From: Sideroxyarcus emersonii | GTDB lineage: Bacteria; Pseudomonadota; Gammaproteobacteria; Burkholderiales; Gallionellaceae | Reading direction: 5' to 3' | Length of the DNA: 64,000 nucleotides | Assembly (NCBI RefSeq): GCF_021654335.1 | Contig: NZ_AP023423.1 | Span: forward strand, 1,301,001 to 1,365,000 | Shown here: piece by piece, positions 34,822 to 44,008 of the stretch | How the letters are laid out: each line of letters opens with the position of its first letter | Position numbering within the stretch: position 1 is the first letter of the stretch | Made by a program: the position numbers and the translations under genes | The notes under the pieces: generated by a model | Databases searched by the model: none | What the model was told of the DNA's origin: nothing | What the model saw: only the letters and a program-made list of their open reading frames with translations

Positions 34822-36906
34822 ATGCAAATCAGAAATGGAATCTTTGCCGCACTGTTATGTGCGGCGCTTGGTGTTGCCCATGCGGCAACAGATGAACCAA
34901 CCGACAGAGCGGCATTGCCGGAAATATTGGTTTCCGCTTCGCGCTTTGAAGAAAGTTCAAATCACGTACCCGCCAACGTCAAGGTCATTACGCGAGAGGA
35001 GATCGAGAACTCCAGTTCAAATAATATCCCAGAGGTCCTGTCCCAGCTTGGCGGGCTGGTTGTAAACGGCACCAGCCTGGGGCAGCTCGGGCTGGGTGCT
35101 TCGGTTGATATGGGAGGATATGGAGCAACGGCAAATAGCACGACTCTGATCCTCCTTGATGGTCAAAGGTTGAACCCTATCGATTCGTCGGCCGTCTCAT
35201 GGGAGTCGATCCCGCTGGGTTCCATACAGCGTATCGAGATCTTGCGGGGGGGAGCCAGCGTACAGTATGGCAACGGCGCGGTGGGCGGAGTGATCAACAT
35301 CATCACCAGGAACACTGGTGCGAAAGTCAACGATGTGACGGTCAAGGCAGGCAGTTTTGGCACGGTCATGACCAATGCAGACCTGAACCTGGGCTCCGGA
35401 AACACGGTCCTGAAGTTGAATGCCAATGCGGCAAACACCGATGGCTGGCGGGAAAACTCGGCTGCGGACCTGTATTCTTTTGGCGGCAAACTGACCGAAT
35501 TCCTGGATGGACCGGATCAGATCTACCTGGGAGTCAACGCAAGTCATTCGAATGCCCAGGCTCCCGGTGGCGTGATGGGAGAAGTCGGACAAGGCAATCC
35601 GCAACTGGCCAAGTTCAACAACGTGGGCTCGGCCAACAAGGTCGATAACAGCCGTGTCTGGCTGGGGGACGTACAGCGCCTGAGCGATGAGCTGACATTT
35701 GAAGGGGAGGCGATGTATGGCACCCGAACGTCGAACTTCTATCAGCCATATTATTCCAGCCAGGCTGCCTTCAATGCAGGTTTTGCAAGCCCAAGCAATA
35801 ACAGTTTGCAAAGCTGGTCCTGGAACCTGACCCCGCGCGTGAAAGCGGACTGGGGCAAATGGGGAACCACGGTCGCAGGGTATGACTTTAACAAATCCAA
35901 CGAAGGTTCAAGCGACCAATACAGTGCCTTGGCGCAACAGAACCTGACTCTCTATGGAGCAAGCCGCATGAACGATAGCGGCAATGCAACCTTGCTAAGC
36001 CGCTCGCCCTATATCATTGAGCGTTTTCCGCTGTCTTCATCGGTCGAAGTGAGTGGAGGTGCCAGGCGCCAGACCCAGGCGGCAACTGCGTACGATGCCA
36101 ATGCGTATTCTCCTGCTGTCAATGCAAGCAAGACCTATTCGGCGAATGCTGCTGACCTGGCTGTCAACTTCAATTATCTCGATGGGCAGAAGGTGTTCGT
36201 CAAATGGAACCAGTCTTTCCGCTTCCCCAATATCGACGAGTTCTGGGGATGGGATCCTGTAACGTTCAACCGGATATTCAATGGCATCCTGCAGCCACAG
36301 GTGTCCCAGACCTATGAAACGGGCGGGGAATGGAATGTCTGGCAGACCCGGTTGACGGCCTCGCTCTTCCAGTCGGATACGCAGCATGAAATCAGGTATG
36401 ACCCGAACACGGGGGCCAATGCGAATGATCCCAATGTGATCCGTCGAAAAGGGATCATGTTCGATTCGACCACCTCCGTCACCCAGAATCTGATTGTTTC
36501 ACTGGGCGGGAAGCTGCAGAAATCCCGCTACGCTGGTGGCGCCTACAATGGCAATACCATCAGCCTGGTACCGGACGCCACATTCAATGCGCGCGCCAGT
36601 TACACGCTCGATGCCCATTGGGGACTCGGCGGGGTGATGACCTATATCGGTAGCCAGTATTACGATGGGGATGTGACCAATACGCTGCACAAAATACCAT
36701 CCGCAACCGTTGCGGATGTGTATTCAAGCTATAAATCCGGTCCATGGGAAGCGCGCTTTACCATCAAGAACATTGCGGGGAGCAACTATGCAACGACTGG
36801 AGGGCATGGGAGTGTGAGCATGCCCAATGGAACGTTTGTATCAAGTTACTACTACTATCCGAGCGACCCCAGAGCGTATTACCTGACGCTTAAATACGCT
36901 TATTGA
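34822..36906 (+). CDS. BtuB-like TonB-dependent receptor, probably for cobalamin or related corrinoids
   Basis: 694 residues from ATG at 34822 with AGGAA upstream and a signal peptide ending GVAHA (about residue 21). Plug motifs: EILVSASRFEE, IQRIEILRGGASVQYG and GVINIITRNTG; the barrel ends in YYLTLKYAY. The cobalamin riboswitch in its leader is the main evidence for the ligand. The barrel is closer to generic TonB receptors than to enteric BtuB, and no btuCDF genes are present. A terminator follows. Confidence 0.9.
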   Translation: MQIRNGIFAALLCAALGVAHAATDEPTDRAALPEILVSASRFEESSNHVPANVKVITREEIENSSSNNIPEVLSQLGGLVVNGTSLGQLGLGASVDMGGYGATANSTTLILLDGQRLNPIDSSAVSWESIPLGSIQRIEILRGGASVQYGNGAVGGVINIITRNTGAKVNDVTVKAGSFGTVMTNADLNLGSGNTVLKLNANAANTDGWRENSAADLYSFGGKLTEFLDGPDQIYLGVNASHSNAQAPGGVMGEVGQGNPQLAKFNNVGSANKVDNSRVWLGDVQRLSDELTFEGEAMYGTRTSNFYQPYYSSQAAFNAGFASPSNNSLQSWSWNLTPRVKADWGKWGTTVAGYDFNKSNEGSSDQYSALAQQNLTLYGASRMNDSGNATLLSRSPYIIERFPLSSSVEVSGGARRQTQAATAYDANAYSPAVNASKTYSANAADLAVNFNYLDGQKVFVKWNQSFRFPNIDEFWGWDPVTFNRIFNGILQPQVSQTYETGGEWNVWQTRLTASLFQSDTQHEIRYDPNTGANANDPNVIRRKGIMFDSTTSVTQNLIVSLGGKLQKSRYAGGAYNGNTISLVPDATFNARASYTLDAHWGLGGVMTYIGSQYYDGDVTNTLHKIPSATVADVYSSYKSGPWEARFTIKNIAGSNYATTGGHGSVSMPNGTFVSSYYYYPSDPRAYYLTLKYAY

Positions 36907-36974
36907 GCAGGTCGGTGGCGGCCAGACGGCTGAAGCAAACCGCACAACGCCATCATCGGTTCGGTCGTACAATC

Positions 36975-37017
36975 AAGCCCCAACGCATGAATCATTCATG
37001 GCCGGTTGGGGCTTTTT
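36975..37017 (+). terminator. Rho-independent terminator of the BtuB-like gene
   Basis: The arms AAGCCCCAAC (36975-36984) and GTTGGGGCTT (37005-37014) pair perfectly. The loop contains a smaller inner hairpin (ATGAATCATTCAT), and TTTTT follows. Confidence 0.88.
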
Positions 37018-37055
37018 CCTTCCATGGTCAATGTCCGCCAGCCTTGCTGCAACAA

Positions 37056-37442
37056 TTACCGGCGCTGGCCATCGCCACCCCAATGTCCGCCACGCGATCG
37101 CATCGGGATGGAAGGGATAGGGCGTCCTGCGGGCGCAAAGCGGGCGAACGGCCTGGTGCGGACAGATGGGACGGCTTGTGCCGGGCGGCTGTACCCGCCG
37201 GGAGGCGGCGGTCCAACCCGGTAGCCGGGTTGCCATCCACCATAGTAGTAGCCGTAAGGAGCATAAAAGTTGCCGAAACCATAGGGCTCATAGAAACCCA
37301 TGGGGTAGTCGACGGCATCCATGTTTTCAAACCCATCTTCTTCATCGTAGTAGCCGCCACCCATACCTGCGCAGCCGCCGAATGCCAGCAGCAGGACAAG
37401 GAGCAGCCAGCGGGCAGGGCGACGTAGCAGGGGGAGGTTCAT
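37056..37442 (-). CDS. Small Tyr/Gly/Pro-rich lipoprotein
   Basis: 128 residues from ATG at 37442, which overlaps the stop of the VOC gene (ATGA). A basic and hydrophobic leader ends in a lipobox (LLAFGGC, about residue 23), so it should be lipid-anchored. The mature part is an acidic patch (YYDEEDGFENMD), then Tyr-Gly-Pro-rich sequence (FYAPYGYYYGGWQPGY) and an Arg/Pro-rich tail. No enzymatic motif is seen. Function unknown; coupling to the exported VOC protein suggests a joint role at the envelope. Confidence 0.7.
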   Translation of the reverse strand: MNLPLLRRPARWLLLVLLLAFGGCAGMGGGYYDEEDGFENMDAVDYPMGFYEPYGFGNFYAPYGYYYGGWQPGYRVGPPPPGGYSRPAQAVPSVRTRPFARFAPAGRPIPSIPMRSRGGHWGGDGQRR

Positions 37443-38356
37443 TTCGCCCCCTCGCTGCTGTCGGTGCCAGTCCATTCGAGCAGGCCGAAGGTCGCACCGG
37501 CAGGATCGGCGACGACAGCGACCATGCCACCGTGTCGGTCCGGATGCGGAGCAACCAGGACCTGTCCGCCGAGCGTCCTCACTTTGGCGGCAGCTTCGGC
37601 GGCGTTCGATACCCGGATGAAGTTCAGCCAGTGAGGAGGGGATGTATTGGCTCCTGGCGGAAGCGTGTTCGAGCTGGCGCGAGCGTAGTTGTCGGTCGCC
37701 AGGAAGAGGTGCTCAAGGCCGTCATCGCTGGGAAAATCAAAGATCTCGTAGCCAAGAATCGCTTGGTAAAAAGCGGCGGCTTCCCGGGGATCGCTAGTCA
37801 CCAGGGAGCTCCATATCCACTCTCCGGGCAGTGCCTGTACATCCGCAGGGTCGCCGCTGCTCGACTGGAGCGCGCCGAATACCGCGCCTTGGGGATCGGC
37901 AAATACCGCCTGCTTGCCGCGCTGCAGATACATGCGCGGCTGCGAGATTTCCTTGCCGCCATGGGTCAGCACGCTCCGTTCGGCTGCGACGATGTCCTTC
38001 ACGGCGATGAAGGTCAGCCATGCCGGGTGCCGGTGCGGCCGGAGCGCGCGTTGCACCAATCCCCCGACGGGGGCGCCGTCGAGCAGGGCGACCGCATATT
38101 CCGTATTCCGGCCATGAATATCACGAAAGGTCCAGCCGAACAGTCCGCCATAGAAGCGTTTGGCGGCAACCAGGTCCGGCGTGACCAGGTCGGCCCAGAT
38201 CATCTTGCCCGGATGGTGTTCGCCGCTGGCCGGCTGGGCGATGGGTGGAAGCTCAAAGGCAGTGGCAGAAGCAACCGCGACGGTTGCGGTGGCCAGGATG
38301 AGTCCGATGCACCATTGCCTCAGGCCGGATCTGTTGCGCGGTCGCCATGCGCTCAT
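37439..38356 (-). CDS. Exported two-domain VOC (glyoxalase/bleomycin-resistance) family protein
   Basis: 305 residues with AGGAGG before ATG. A signal peptide (LILATATVAVASATA) is followed by two VOC modules: one from about residue 50 (MIWADLVTPDLVAAKRFYGGLF, with DPQGAVFGAL) and one from about 178 (WSSLVTSDPREAAAFYQAILG, with DPAGATFGLLEW). Most VOC proteins are cytoplasmic, so export is unusual. Dioxygenase, lyase and binding roles are all possible; the metal ligands are not conclusive. Confidence 0.82.
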   Translation of the reverse strand: MSAWRPRNRSGLRQWCIGLILATATVAVASATAFELPPIAQPASGEHHPGKMIWADLVTPDLVAAKRFYGGLFGWTFRDIHGRNTEYAVALLDGAPVGGLVQRALRPHRHPAWLTFIAVKDIVAAERSVLTHGGKEISQPRMYLQRGKQAVFADPQGAVFGALQSSSGDPADVQALPGEWIWSSLVTSDPREAAAFYQAILGYEIFDFPSDDGLEHLFLATDNYARASSNTLPPGANTSPPHWLNFIRVSNAAEAAAKVRTLGGQVLVAPHPDRHGGMVAVVADPAGATFGLLEWTGTDSSEGAK

Positions 38357-38541
38357 AGGGAAGGGCCTCCTGTTTGCGCCGAAAGCTGCAGGCGTCGACG
38401 GCCAACCCTAATTCAAGATCCGGCAGGCGGCAATTTAATATTTTTTTAAGATCGGCGCGGACCGCGCACAACGGGAGATCGGGATGTTGCGGCGGCATCG
38501 AGGGCCGGTCGCCATGTGGAGGTGCGGCAGCGGGGAGGGGG

Positions 38542-38991
38542 TTACCGACGTTCCTTTTTCATCGCCTGCGCCGCTTCACGCTTGGATTCGCGTTCTTTCT
38601 CGGTCGCACGTTTGTCGTGCTCCTTCTTTCCCTTCGCCAGGCCGATGTCGAGTTTGACGCGGCCTCCCTTGTAGTGCATGTCCAGCGGCATGATGGTGTA
38701 GCCGGCACGCTGCACCTTGCCGATGAGTTTGTCGATCTCGTGCTTGTGCAACAGCAGCTTGCGGGTGCGGACAGGATCGGGATGGATATGGGTGGAAGCG
38801 TTCTGCAGGGGGCTGATGTGGGAGCCGAACAGGTACAACGCGCCATCCTTGGCCAGGACGTAGGCTTCCTTGAGCTGTACCCGTCCTGCGCGGATGGCTT
38901 TGACCTCCCACCCTTCCAGCATGAGCCCGGCTTCGTGCTTTTCTTCGATGAAGTAATCGTGGAAGGCTTTTTTATTCTGGATAATGCTCAT
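38542..38991 (-). CDS. smpB: SsrA-binding protein SmpB
   Basis: 149 residues. It binds tmRNA and rescues stalled ribosomes. Family motifs: [30 protein letters not shown] and [11 protein letters not shown], with a basic tail ([19 protein letters not shown]) that enters the mRNA channel. It is divergent from ratA, as in many beta- and gammaproteobacteria. No ssrA gene was found in the window. Confidence 0.96.
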   Translation of the reverse strand: MSIIQNKKAFHDYFIEEKHEAGLMLEGWEVKAIRAGRVQLKEAYVLAKDGALYLFGSHISPLQNASTHIHPDPVRTRKLLLHKHEIDKLIGKVQRAGYTIMPLDMHYKGGRVKLDIGLAKGKKEHDKRATEKERESKREAAQAMKKERR

Positions 38992-39058
38992 TGGACGATG
39001 TGTTTTGCCTGGTGTTGCGATATTCTACCAGCCTTTGATTTGGCAGCTCGGTAAAGCA

Positions 39059-39496
39059 ATGGCCCTGGTAGAGAAAACGGTGTTGGTCCCGCACACGGCG
39101 GAGCAGATGTTCAATCTGGTTGATAGGATAGAGGAATATCCCCAGTTCATGCCATGGTGCGGCGGGGCAAGCATCCAGGACATGCAGGGTACGACGATGC
39201 ATGCCACGCTGCATATCGATTACCACCACATCAAGCAGCATTTCAGCACCGAGAACAAGCGCAATCCGCCGCAGCAGATCGACATGACGCTGCTGGACGG
39301 TCCCTTCAAGCACCTGGACGGCAGTTGGCGATTCATCCCCTTGAGCGACGAAGCCTGTAAAATAGAATTCCGCCTGCAATACGAATTTTCCAGCAAATTG
39401 CTGGAAAAGCTGGTGGGGCCGGTGTTCCACCATATAGCGAACAGTTTCGTGGATGCCTTCATCCATCGCGCAGACAAGGTTTATGCGAACAAATGA
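39059..39496 (+). CDS. ratA: RatA-family SRPBCC (COQ10-like) protein
   Basis: 145 residues from ATG at 39059 (MALVEKTVLVPHTAEQM). It has the START/SRPBCC fold pattern with MFNLVDRIEEYPQFMPWC near the N-terminus and LLEKLVGPVFHHIANSFVDAF at the C-terminus, as in RatA/COQ10 proteins. Proposed roles are ubiquinone binding and, in E. coli, interference with 70S assembly. It overlaps rnfH by ATGA. Confidence 0.9.
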   Translation: MALVEKTVLVPHTAEQMFNLVDRIEEYPQFMPWCGGASIQDMQGTTMHATLHIDYHHIKQHFSTENKRNPPQQIDMTLLDGPFKHLDGSWRFIPLSDEACKIEFRLQYEFSSKLLEKLVGPVFHHIANSFVDAFIHRADKVYANK

Positions 39497-39807
39497 GTGA
39501 CGAGAAGATAAGTATCGAAGTGGTTTACGCGCTTCCCGCCGAGCAGACGCTGCTCAAGCTGGAGGTGCCGCAGCCGACGACCATCGCCGATGCGATCAGG
39601 CTTTCCGGATTGCTCGACAAGCATCCCGAGATCGACCTGGAAAAAGGCAAGTTCGGCATCTTCGGAAAATTGAGCAAGCCCGACACCGTATTGCGCGAAA
39701 AAGACCGCATCGAAATCTATCGCCCGCTGATCGCCGATCCGAAAGAGGTGCGCCGCAAACGCGCCGAAGAGGGCAAGGCGATGAAGAAGGGCGGCGGCGA
39801 CCTTTGA
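39493..39807 (+). CDS. rnfH: RnfH-family (UPF0125, RatB) ubiquitin-fold protein
   Basis: 104 residues with a beta-grasp pattern: ISIEVVYALPAEQTLLKLEV, GIFGKLSKPDTVLREKDRIEIYRPL and a Lys-rich tail. It pairs with ratA in the usual order. The molecular function is not established. Confidence 0.92.
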   Translation: MSDEKISIEVVYALPAEQTLLKLEVPQPTTIADAIRLSGLLDKHPEIDLEKGKFGIFGKLSKPDTVLREKDRIEIYRPLIADPKEVRRKRAEEGKAMKKGGGDL

Positions 39808-40667
39808 TGCTGGACTACGACCTTCACTGCCACTCCAACGTCTCCGACGGTACGCTCACGCCGACCGAACTGGTGGCGCGTGCCGCCAGCCGCGAAGTAA
39901 AGGTGCTGGCGCTGACCGATCACGACGATGTGGCCGGGCTGGAGGAAGCGGCCAGGGCGGCTGCGAGTCATGGCATTGCATTCATCAACGGCGTCGAGAT
40001 ATCGGTGACCTGGCGCAAGCACACCCTGCATATCGTCGGCTTGCATATCGATCCCGAATATCCGGCGCTGGTCGAAGGCCTGCGCAACATCCGCAGCGGT
40101 CGCAGGCATCGTGCCGAACTGATGGCCGAATCCCTGGCGCGCAGCGGCATCGGCGGCGTACTCGAAGGTGCCTATCGCTATGCAGCGAATCCGGACATCA
40201 TCGGGCGTACCCATTTCGCGCGTTATCTGGTTGAGATCGGGCACTGCAAAGACGTGCGCAGCGTGTTCAATCGCTATCTGGTGAATGGCAAGCCCGGCTA
40301 CGTGCCGCATCAGTGGGCGGATCTGCAGGAAGCGATCTCGTGGATACGCGGGAGTGGCGGTATCGCCGTACTGGCCCATCCGGGACGCTACACTTCCGGC
40401 CGCAAGCCGATGGGCAGGATGACGTTGCTCGAATTGCTGAAAGAGTTCGTCGAGTTGGGCGGGCAGGGCATCGAGGTGGTGAGCGGCAGCCATACGCCGC
40501 CGCAGTATGCCGAGTTCGCCCGCTATGCCCGGGAATTCGGGCTGCTGTGTTCCTGCGGTTCGGACTTCCATGGCCCCGGAGAGAGCTATCGCGACCTCGG
40601 GCGGTTGCCGGATTTTCCGCTGGAATGCCGGCCGGTGTGGACTTCGTGGGAAACGGCGGCAGCCTGA
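39807..40667 (+). CDS. PHP-domain phosphoesterase (YciV/RNase AM-like)
   Basis: 286 residues from ATG at 39807, which shares one base with the rnfH stop. Metal-binding motifs of the PHP family: DLHCHSNVSDG at the N-terminus, LTDHDD, the AHPGRY segment and CGSDFHGPG near the C-terminus. Relatives hydrolyse 3',5'-nucleoside bisphosphates and trim the 5' ends of RNA. It lies in a conserved housekeeping cluster with a YciO-like gene, as yciV-yciO do in E. coli. Confidence 0.9.
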   Translation: MLDYDLHCHSNVSDGTLTPTELVARAASREVKVLALTDHDDVAGLEEAARAAASHGIAFINGVEISVTWRKHTLHIVGLHIDPEYPALVEGLRNIRSGRRHRAELMAESLARSGIGGVLEGAYRYAANPDIIGRTHFARYLVEIGHCKDVRSVFNRYLVNGKPGYVPHQWADLQEAISWIRGSGGIAVLAHPGRYTSGRKPMGRMTLLELLKEFVELGGQGIEVVSGSHTPPQYAEFARYAREFGLLCSCGSDFHGPGESYRDLGRLPDFPLECRPVWTSWETAAA

Positions 40668-40670
40668 ACG

Positions 40671-41300
40671 ATGGCGCAGTTCTTTTCCGTTCATCCCGAC
40701 AACCCGCAGCCTCGCCTGATCAAGCAGGCCGCAGAGATGCTGCGCGACGGCGCCGTAATCGTCTATCCCACCGATTCCGGTTATGCTCTCGGCTGCCATC
40801 TGGACGACAAGGATGCGGTGACGCGCATCCGGCAGATACGCGGCCTGGACGAGAAACACCTGATGACGCTGATGTGTCGGGACTTGTCCGAACTGTCCAG
40901 GTATGCACGCGTGGACAATGCCCAGTTCCGGCTGCTCAAGAACAATACGCCGGGCAGCTATACTTTCATCCTGGAAGCAACCCGGGAAGTGCCGCGCCGC
41001 TTGCAGCATCCGAAGCGAAGCACGATAGGATTGCGCATCCCCGACCATCCGGTCGCACTGGCCTTATTGGAAGAACTGGGCGAGCCACTGCTGAGTTCCA
41101 CCCTGATTCTGCCCGATGCCGAGCAGCCCATGACGGACGTGGATGAAATACGCGGACACCTGGAACGCCTGGTTGAACTGATCATCGCCGGCGGTCCGGT
41201 AGGGACCGAATCGACCACGGTGATCGATCTGACAGAGGCTGTGCCGGTATTGCTGCGCAGGGGCAGGGGAGAAGTCGCACATCTGGGAATAGAGGAATAA
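40671..41300 (+). CDS. YciO-like Sua5/YrdC-family protein
   Basis: 209 residues with the YrdC fold: GAVIVYPTDSGYALGC, SYTFILEATREVPRR and GLRIPDHPVALALL. The KRST-like motif (PKRSTIGLR) is retained. True TsaC makes threonylcarbamoyl-AMP for tRNA modification; the YciO branch is a paralogue of less certain function. The position after the YciV-like gene favours YciO. Confidence 0.9.
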   Translation: MAQFFSVHPDNPQPRLIKQAAEMLRDGAVIVYPTDSGYALGCHLDDKDAVTRIRQIRGLDEKHLMTLMCRDLSELSRYARVDNAQFRLLKNNTPGSYTFILEATREVPRRLQHPKRSTIGLRIPDHPVALALLEELGEPLLSSTLILPDAEQPMTDVDEIRGHLERLVELIIAGGPVGTESTTVIDLTEAVPVLLRRGRGEVAHLGIEE

Positions 41301-41957
41301 ATGAATCTTGATGCACTGATACAAACCATCGCGCTTGCCGCCATCCCGGTGCTGTTCGCCATCACCTTGCACGAAGCGGCGCACGGCTACGCGGCACGCC
41401 ATTTCGGCGACCTGACGGCTTACCAGCAGGGACGGATATCATTGAATCCGCTGCACCATATCGATCCCGTCGGCACCATCCTGTTGCCGCTGCTGACGTT
41501 GTTCGTGGGCGGCATCCTGTTCGGCTGGGCCAAACCGGTGCCGGTGAATTTCGCCGCACTGCGCCGACCCAAACAGGACATGTTCTGGGTGGCCCTGGCA
41601 GGGCCGGCATCCAATCTGGCCATGGCCCTGATATGGGGCCTGATGATCAAGCTGGCATTGATGTTCCCCGGCAATTATTTTGCCGAACCGCTGATAGGCA
41701 TGTCGCAGATCGGGGTTACAATCAATGCCGTTCTGCTGGTGCTGAATCTGTTGCCGCTGCCACCGCTGGATGGTGGCCGCATTGCGATCAGCCTGCTGCC
41801 GCACAGGCAGGCTTACAAGCTGTCGAAAGTGGAGCCGTATGGCATGGTCATCCTGATCCTGCTGGCAGTGGTGCCCGTCGGCGGGCAGCCGATATTGGGC
41901 TGGATTCTGACGCCGCTGGTGAGCGGCGTGATCCGGGTGATTGAAACGATTTTTTAA
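41301..41957 (+). CDS. Site-2-protease-type M50 membrane metalloprotease
   Basis: 218 residues and about six hydrophobic helices. The zinc motif HEAAH (residues 24-28) lies in the first helix and the second motif NLLPLPPLDGGRI near residue 150. No PDZ domain is present, so it is the minimal stand-alone type seen between yciO and trpS in many proteobacteria. The substrate is unknown. Confidence 0.92.
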   Translation: MNLDALIQTIALAAIPVLFAITLHEAAHGYAARHFGDLTAYQQGRISLNPLHHIDPVGTILLPLLTLFVGGILFGWAKPVPVNFAALRRPKQDMFWVALAGPASNLAMALIWGLMIKLALMFPGNYFAEPLIGMSQIGVTINAVLLVLNLLPLPPLDGGRIAISLLPHRQAYKLSKVEPYGMVILILLAVVPVGGQPILGWILTPLVSGVIRVIETIF

Positions 41958-41978
41958 TGTTTACCGTCAAGTAGAACT

Positions 41979-43181
41979 ATGTTTGCTGATCGCGTGTTAT
42001 CCGGAATGCGCCCCACGGGCAGCCTGCACCTGGGGCATTACCACGGCGTATTGAAGAACTGGGTGGAAATGCAGCACCAGTACGAATGCCTGTTCTTCGT
42101 GGCCGACTGGCACGCGCTGACCACGCATTACGACTCCCCCCAGGTCATCGAACAGAGCGTATGGGACATGGTCATCGACTGGCTCGCGGCCGGTGTCGAT
42201 CCGGCGCAAGCCACCCTGTTCATCCAGTCGCGCGTACCGGAACATGCGGAATTGAACCTGTTGCTGTCGATGATCACCCCGCTGGGCTGGCTGGAACGGG
42301 TGCCGACCTACAAGGACCAGCAGGAGAAGCTGACTTCCAAGGACCTCACCACCTATGGTTTCCTCGGCTACCCCCTGCTGATGAGCGCGGACATCCTGAT
42401 CTACCGCGCCACCAAAGTGCCGGTGGGGGAGGACCAGATCCCGCATATCGAGTTCACGCGCGAACTGGCGCGCCGCTTCAACCACATGTACGGGCGCGAA
42501 CCCGGATTCGAGGAGAAGGCCGAAGCCGCAGTGAAGAAACTCGGCGGCAAGAAAGCCAAGCTGTACGCCGAATTGCGTACGAGGTTCCAGGAGCAGGGCG
42601 ACGACGAGGCGCTCGAATCCGCCAAATCCTTGCTCGACGAACAGCAGAACCTGAGCCTGGGCGATCGCGAGCGCCTGTTCGGATATCTCGAAGGCGGCGG
42701 CAAGATGATACTTTCCGAACCGCAAGCCATGCTCACCGCAGCTTCGCGCATGCCCGGACTGGACGGCCAGAAGATGTCCAAATCGTACAACAACACCATC
42801 AGCCTGCGCGAAGACGAAGCTGAAGTGAGCAAGAAGATACGCACCATGCCGACCGATCCGGCGCGCATCCGCCGCACCGATGCGGGCGATCCGGAAAAAT
42901 GTCCGGTCTGGCAGCTGCACAAGGTCTATTCCAGCGATGCCATCAAGCAGTGGGTGCAGCAGGGATGCAAGAGCGCCGGCATCGGCTGCATAGAATGCAA
43001 ACAGCCTGTCATCAGCGGCGTGCTGGAAGAACAGAAGCCGATGCGCGAGCGCGCACAGCTCTATCTGGACGACCCCAGCCTGGTGCGCAACATCATCGCC
43101 GACGGCTGCGAGAAAGCGCGCAAGCTCGCCAACGAAACCATGCGCGATGTGCGCGAGGCGATGGGACTCGGTTACAACTGA
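41979..43181 (+). CDS. trpS: Tryptophanyl-tRNA synthetase
   Basis: 400 residues, class I. The HIGH-type motif is in RPTGSLHLGHYHG and the KMSKS loop in GQKMSKSYNNTI. An insert between Rossmann core and C-terminal domain (about 175-250) makes it longer than the 334-residue E. coli enzyme, a form seen in betaproteobacteria. scpA starts 3 bases downstream. Confidence 0.96.
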   Translation: MFADRVLSGMRPTGSLHLGHYHGVLKNWVEMQHQYECLFFVADWHALTTHYDSPQVIEQSVWDMVIDWLAAGVDPAQATLFIQSRVPEHAELNLLLSMITPLGWLERVPTYKDQQEKLTSKDLTTYGFLGYPLLMSADILIYRATKVPVGEDQIPHIEFTRELARRFNHMYGREPGFEEKAEAAVKKLGGKKAKLYAELRTRFQEQGDDEALESAKSLLDEQQNLSLGDRERLFGYLEGGGKMILSEPQAMLTAASRMPGLDGQKMSKSYNNTISLREDEAEVSKKIRTMPTDPARIRRTDAGDPEKCPVWQLHKVYSSDAIKQWVQQGCKSAGIGCIECKQPVISGVLEEQKPMRERAQLYLDDPSLVRNIIADGCEKARKLANETMRDVREAMGLGYN

Positions 43182-43183
43182 AC

Positions 43184-44008
43184 ATGAGCGAGACGGAAGC
43201 ACAGCCCCTGCAGCAAGCGGCCAATCCGGTGGCGCATATCCACGGCGAACCGATCACGGAGATGCCGCTGGACCTGTACATCCCGCCGGATGCGCTGGAG
43301 GTGGTGCTCGAGTCTTTCCAGGGGCCGCTCGACTTGCTGCTCTATCTGATCCGCAAGCACAATCTCGATGTGCTGGATATCCCGATGGCGGCGCTGACCA
43401 AGCAATACATGGTCTATATCGAGGCGATGCAGCGCCATCGTCTGGAACTGGCCGCCGAATACCTGCTGATGGCGGCGGTGCTGATCGAGATCAAGTCGCG
43501 CATGCTGTTGCCGCGGCCGCCCAAGGCAAGCGAAGAGGAGGTCGTGGAAGATCCGCGTGCCGAACTGATGCGCCGCCTGCTCGAATACGAACAGATGAAG
43601 CTGGCCGCACAGAAGCTGAACGAACTGCCGCAGGCCGGGCGCGATTTCGAGCTGGTACAAGTGCTGATCGAGCGCACCGTGATCGAGCGGCTGCCCGCTG
43701 TCAGCGTGGAAGACCTGCGCAATGCATGGCTGGCATTGCTCACCCGCGCCCGGGTGAACGCGCATCACCGCGTACGGCGCGAAGAATTGTCGGTACGGGA
43801 GCAGATGACCAAGGTCTTGCGGCAATTGCGCAATACCGATTTCGTGTCGTTTGAGAGCCTGTTCGAACTGGATGCCGGCATTCCGGTGCTGGTCGTCACG
43901 TTTATCGCCATCCTCGAACTTGCCAAAGAGAACCTGGTCGAGATCACGCAAACCGAAAGCTTGGGGAATATCTATGTCAGAACCAGTCGAGCCATTACTG
44001 CCGAGTGA
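43184..44008 (+). CDS. scpA: Segregation and condensation protein A (kleisin of Smc)
   Basis: 274 residues from ATG at 43184 (MSETEAQPLQQ). It carries the kleisin N-terminal motif SFQGPLDLLLYLIRKHNLDVLDIPMA (described here as the FxGPLDLLL pattern from about residue 44), AAEYLLMAAVLIEIKS and a C-terminal winged helix (AILELAKENLVEITQ). It bridges Smc heads together with ScpB. No smc gene is in the window. It overlaps scpB by 35 bases. Confidence 0.95.
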   Translation: MSETEAQPLQQAANPVAHIHGEPITEMPLDLYIPPDALEVVLESFQGPLDLLLYLIRKHNLDVLDIPMAALTKQYMVYIEAMQRHRLELAAEYLLMAAVLIEIKSRMLLPRPPKASEEEVVEDPRAELMRRLLEYEQMKLAAQKLNELPQAGRDFELVQVLIERTVIERLPAVSVEDLRNAWLALLTRARVNAHHRVRREELSVREQMTKVLRQLRNTDFVSFESLFELDAGIPVLVVTFIAILELAKENLVEITQTESLGNIYVRTSRAITAE

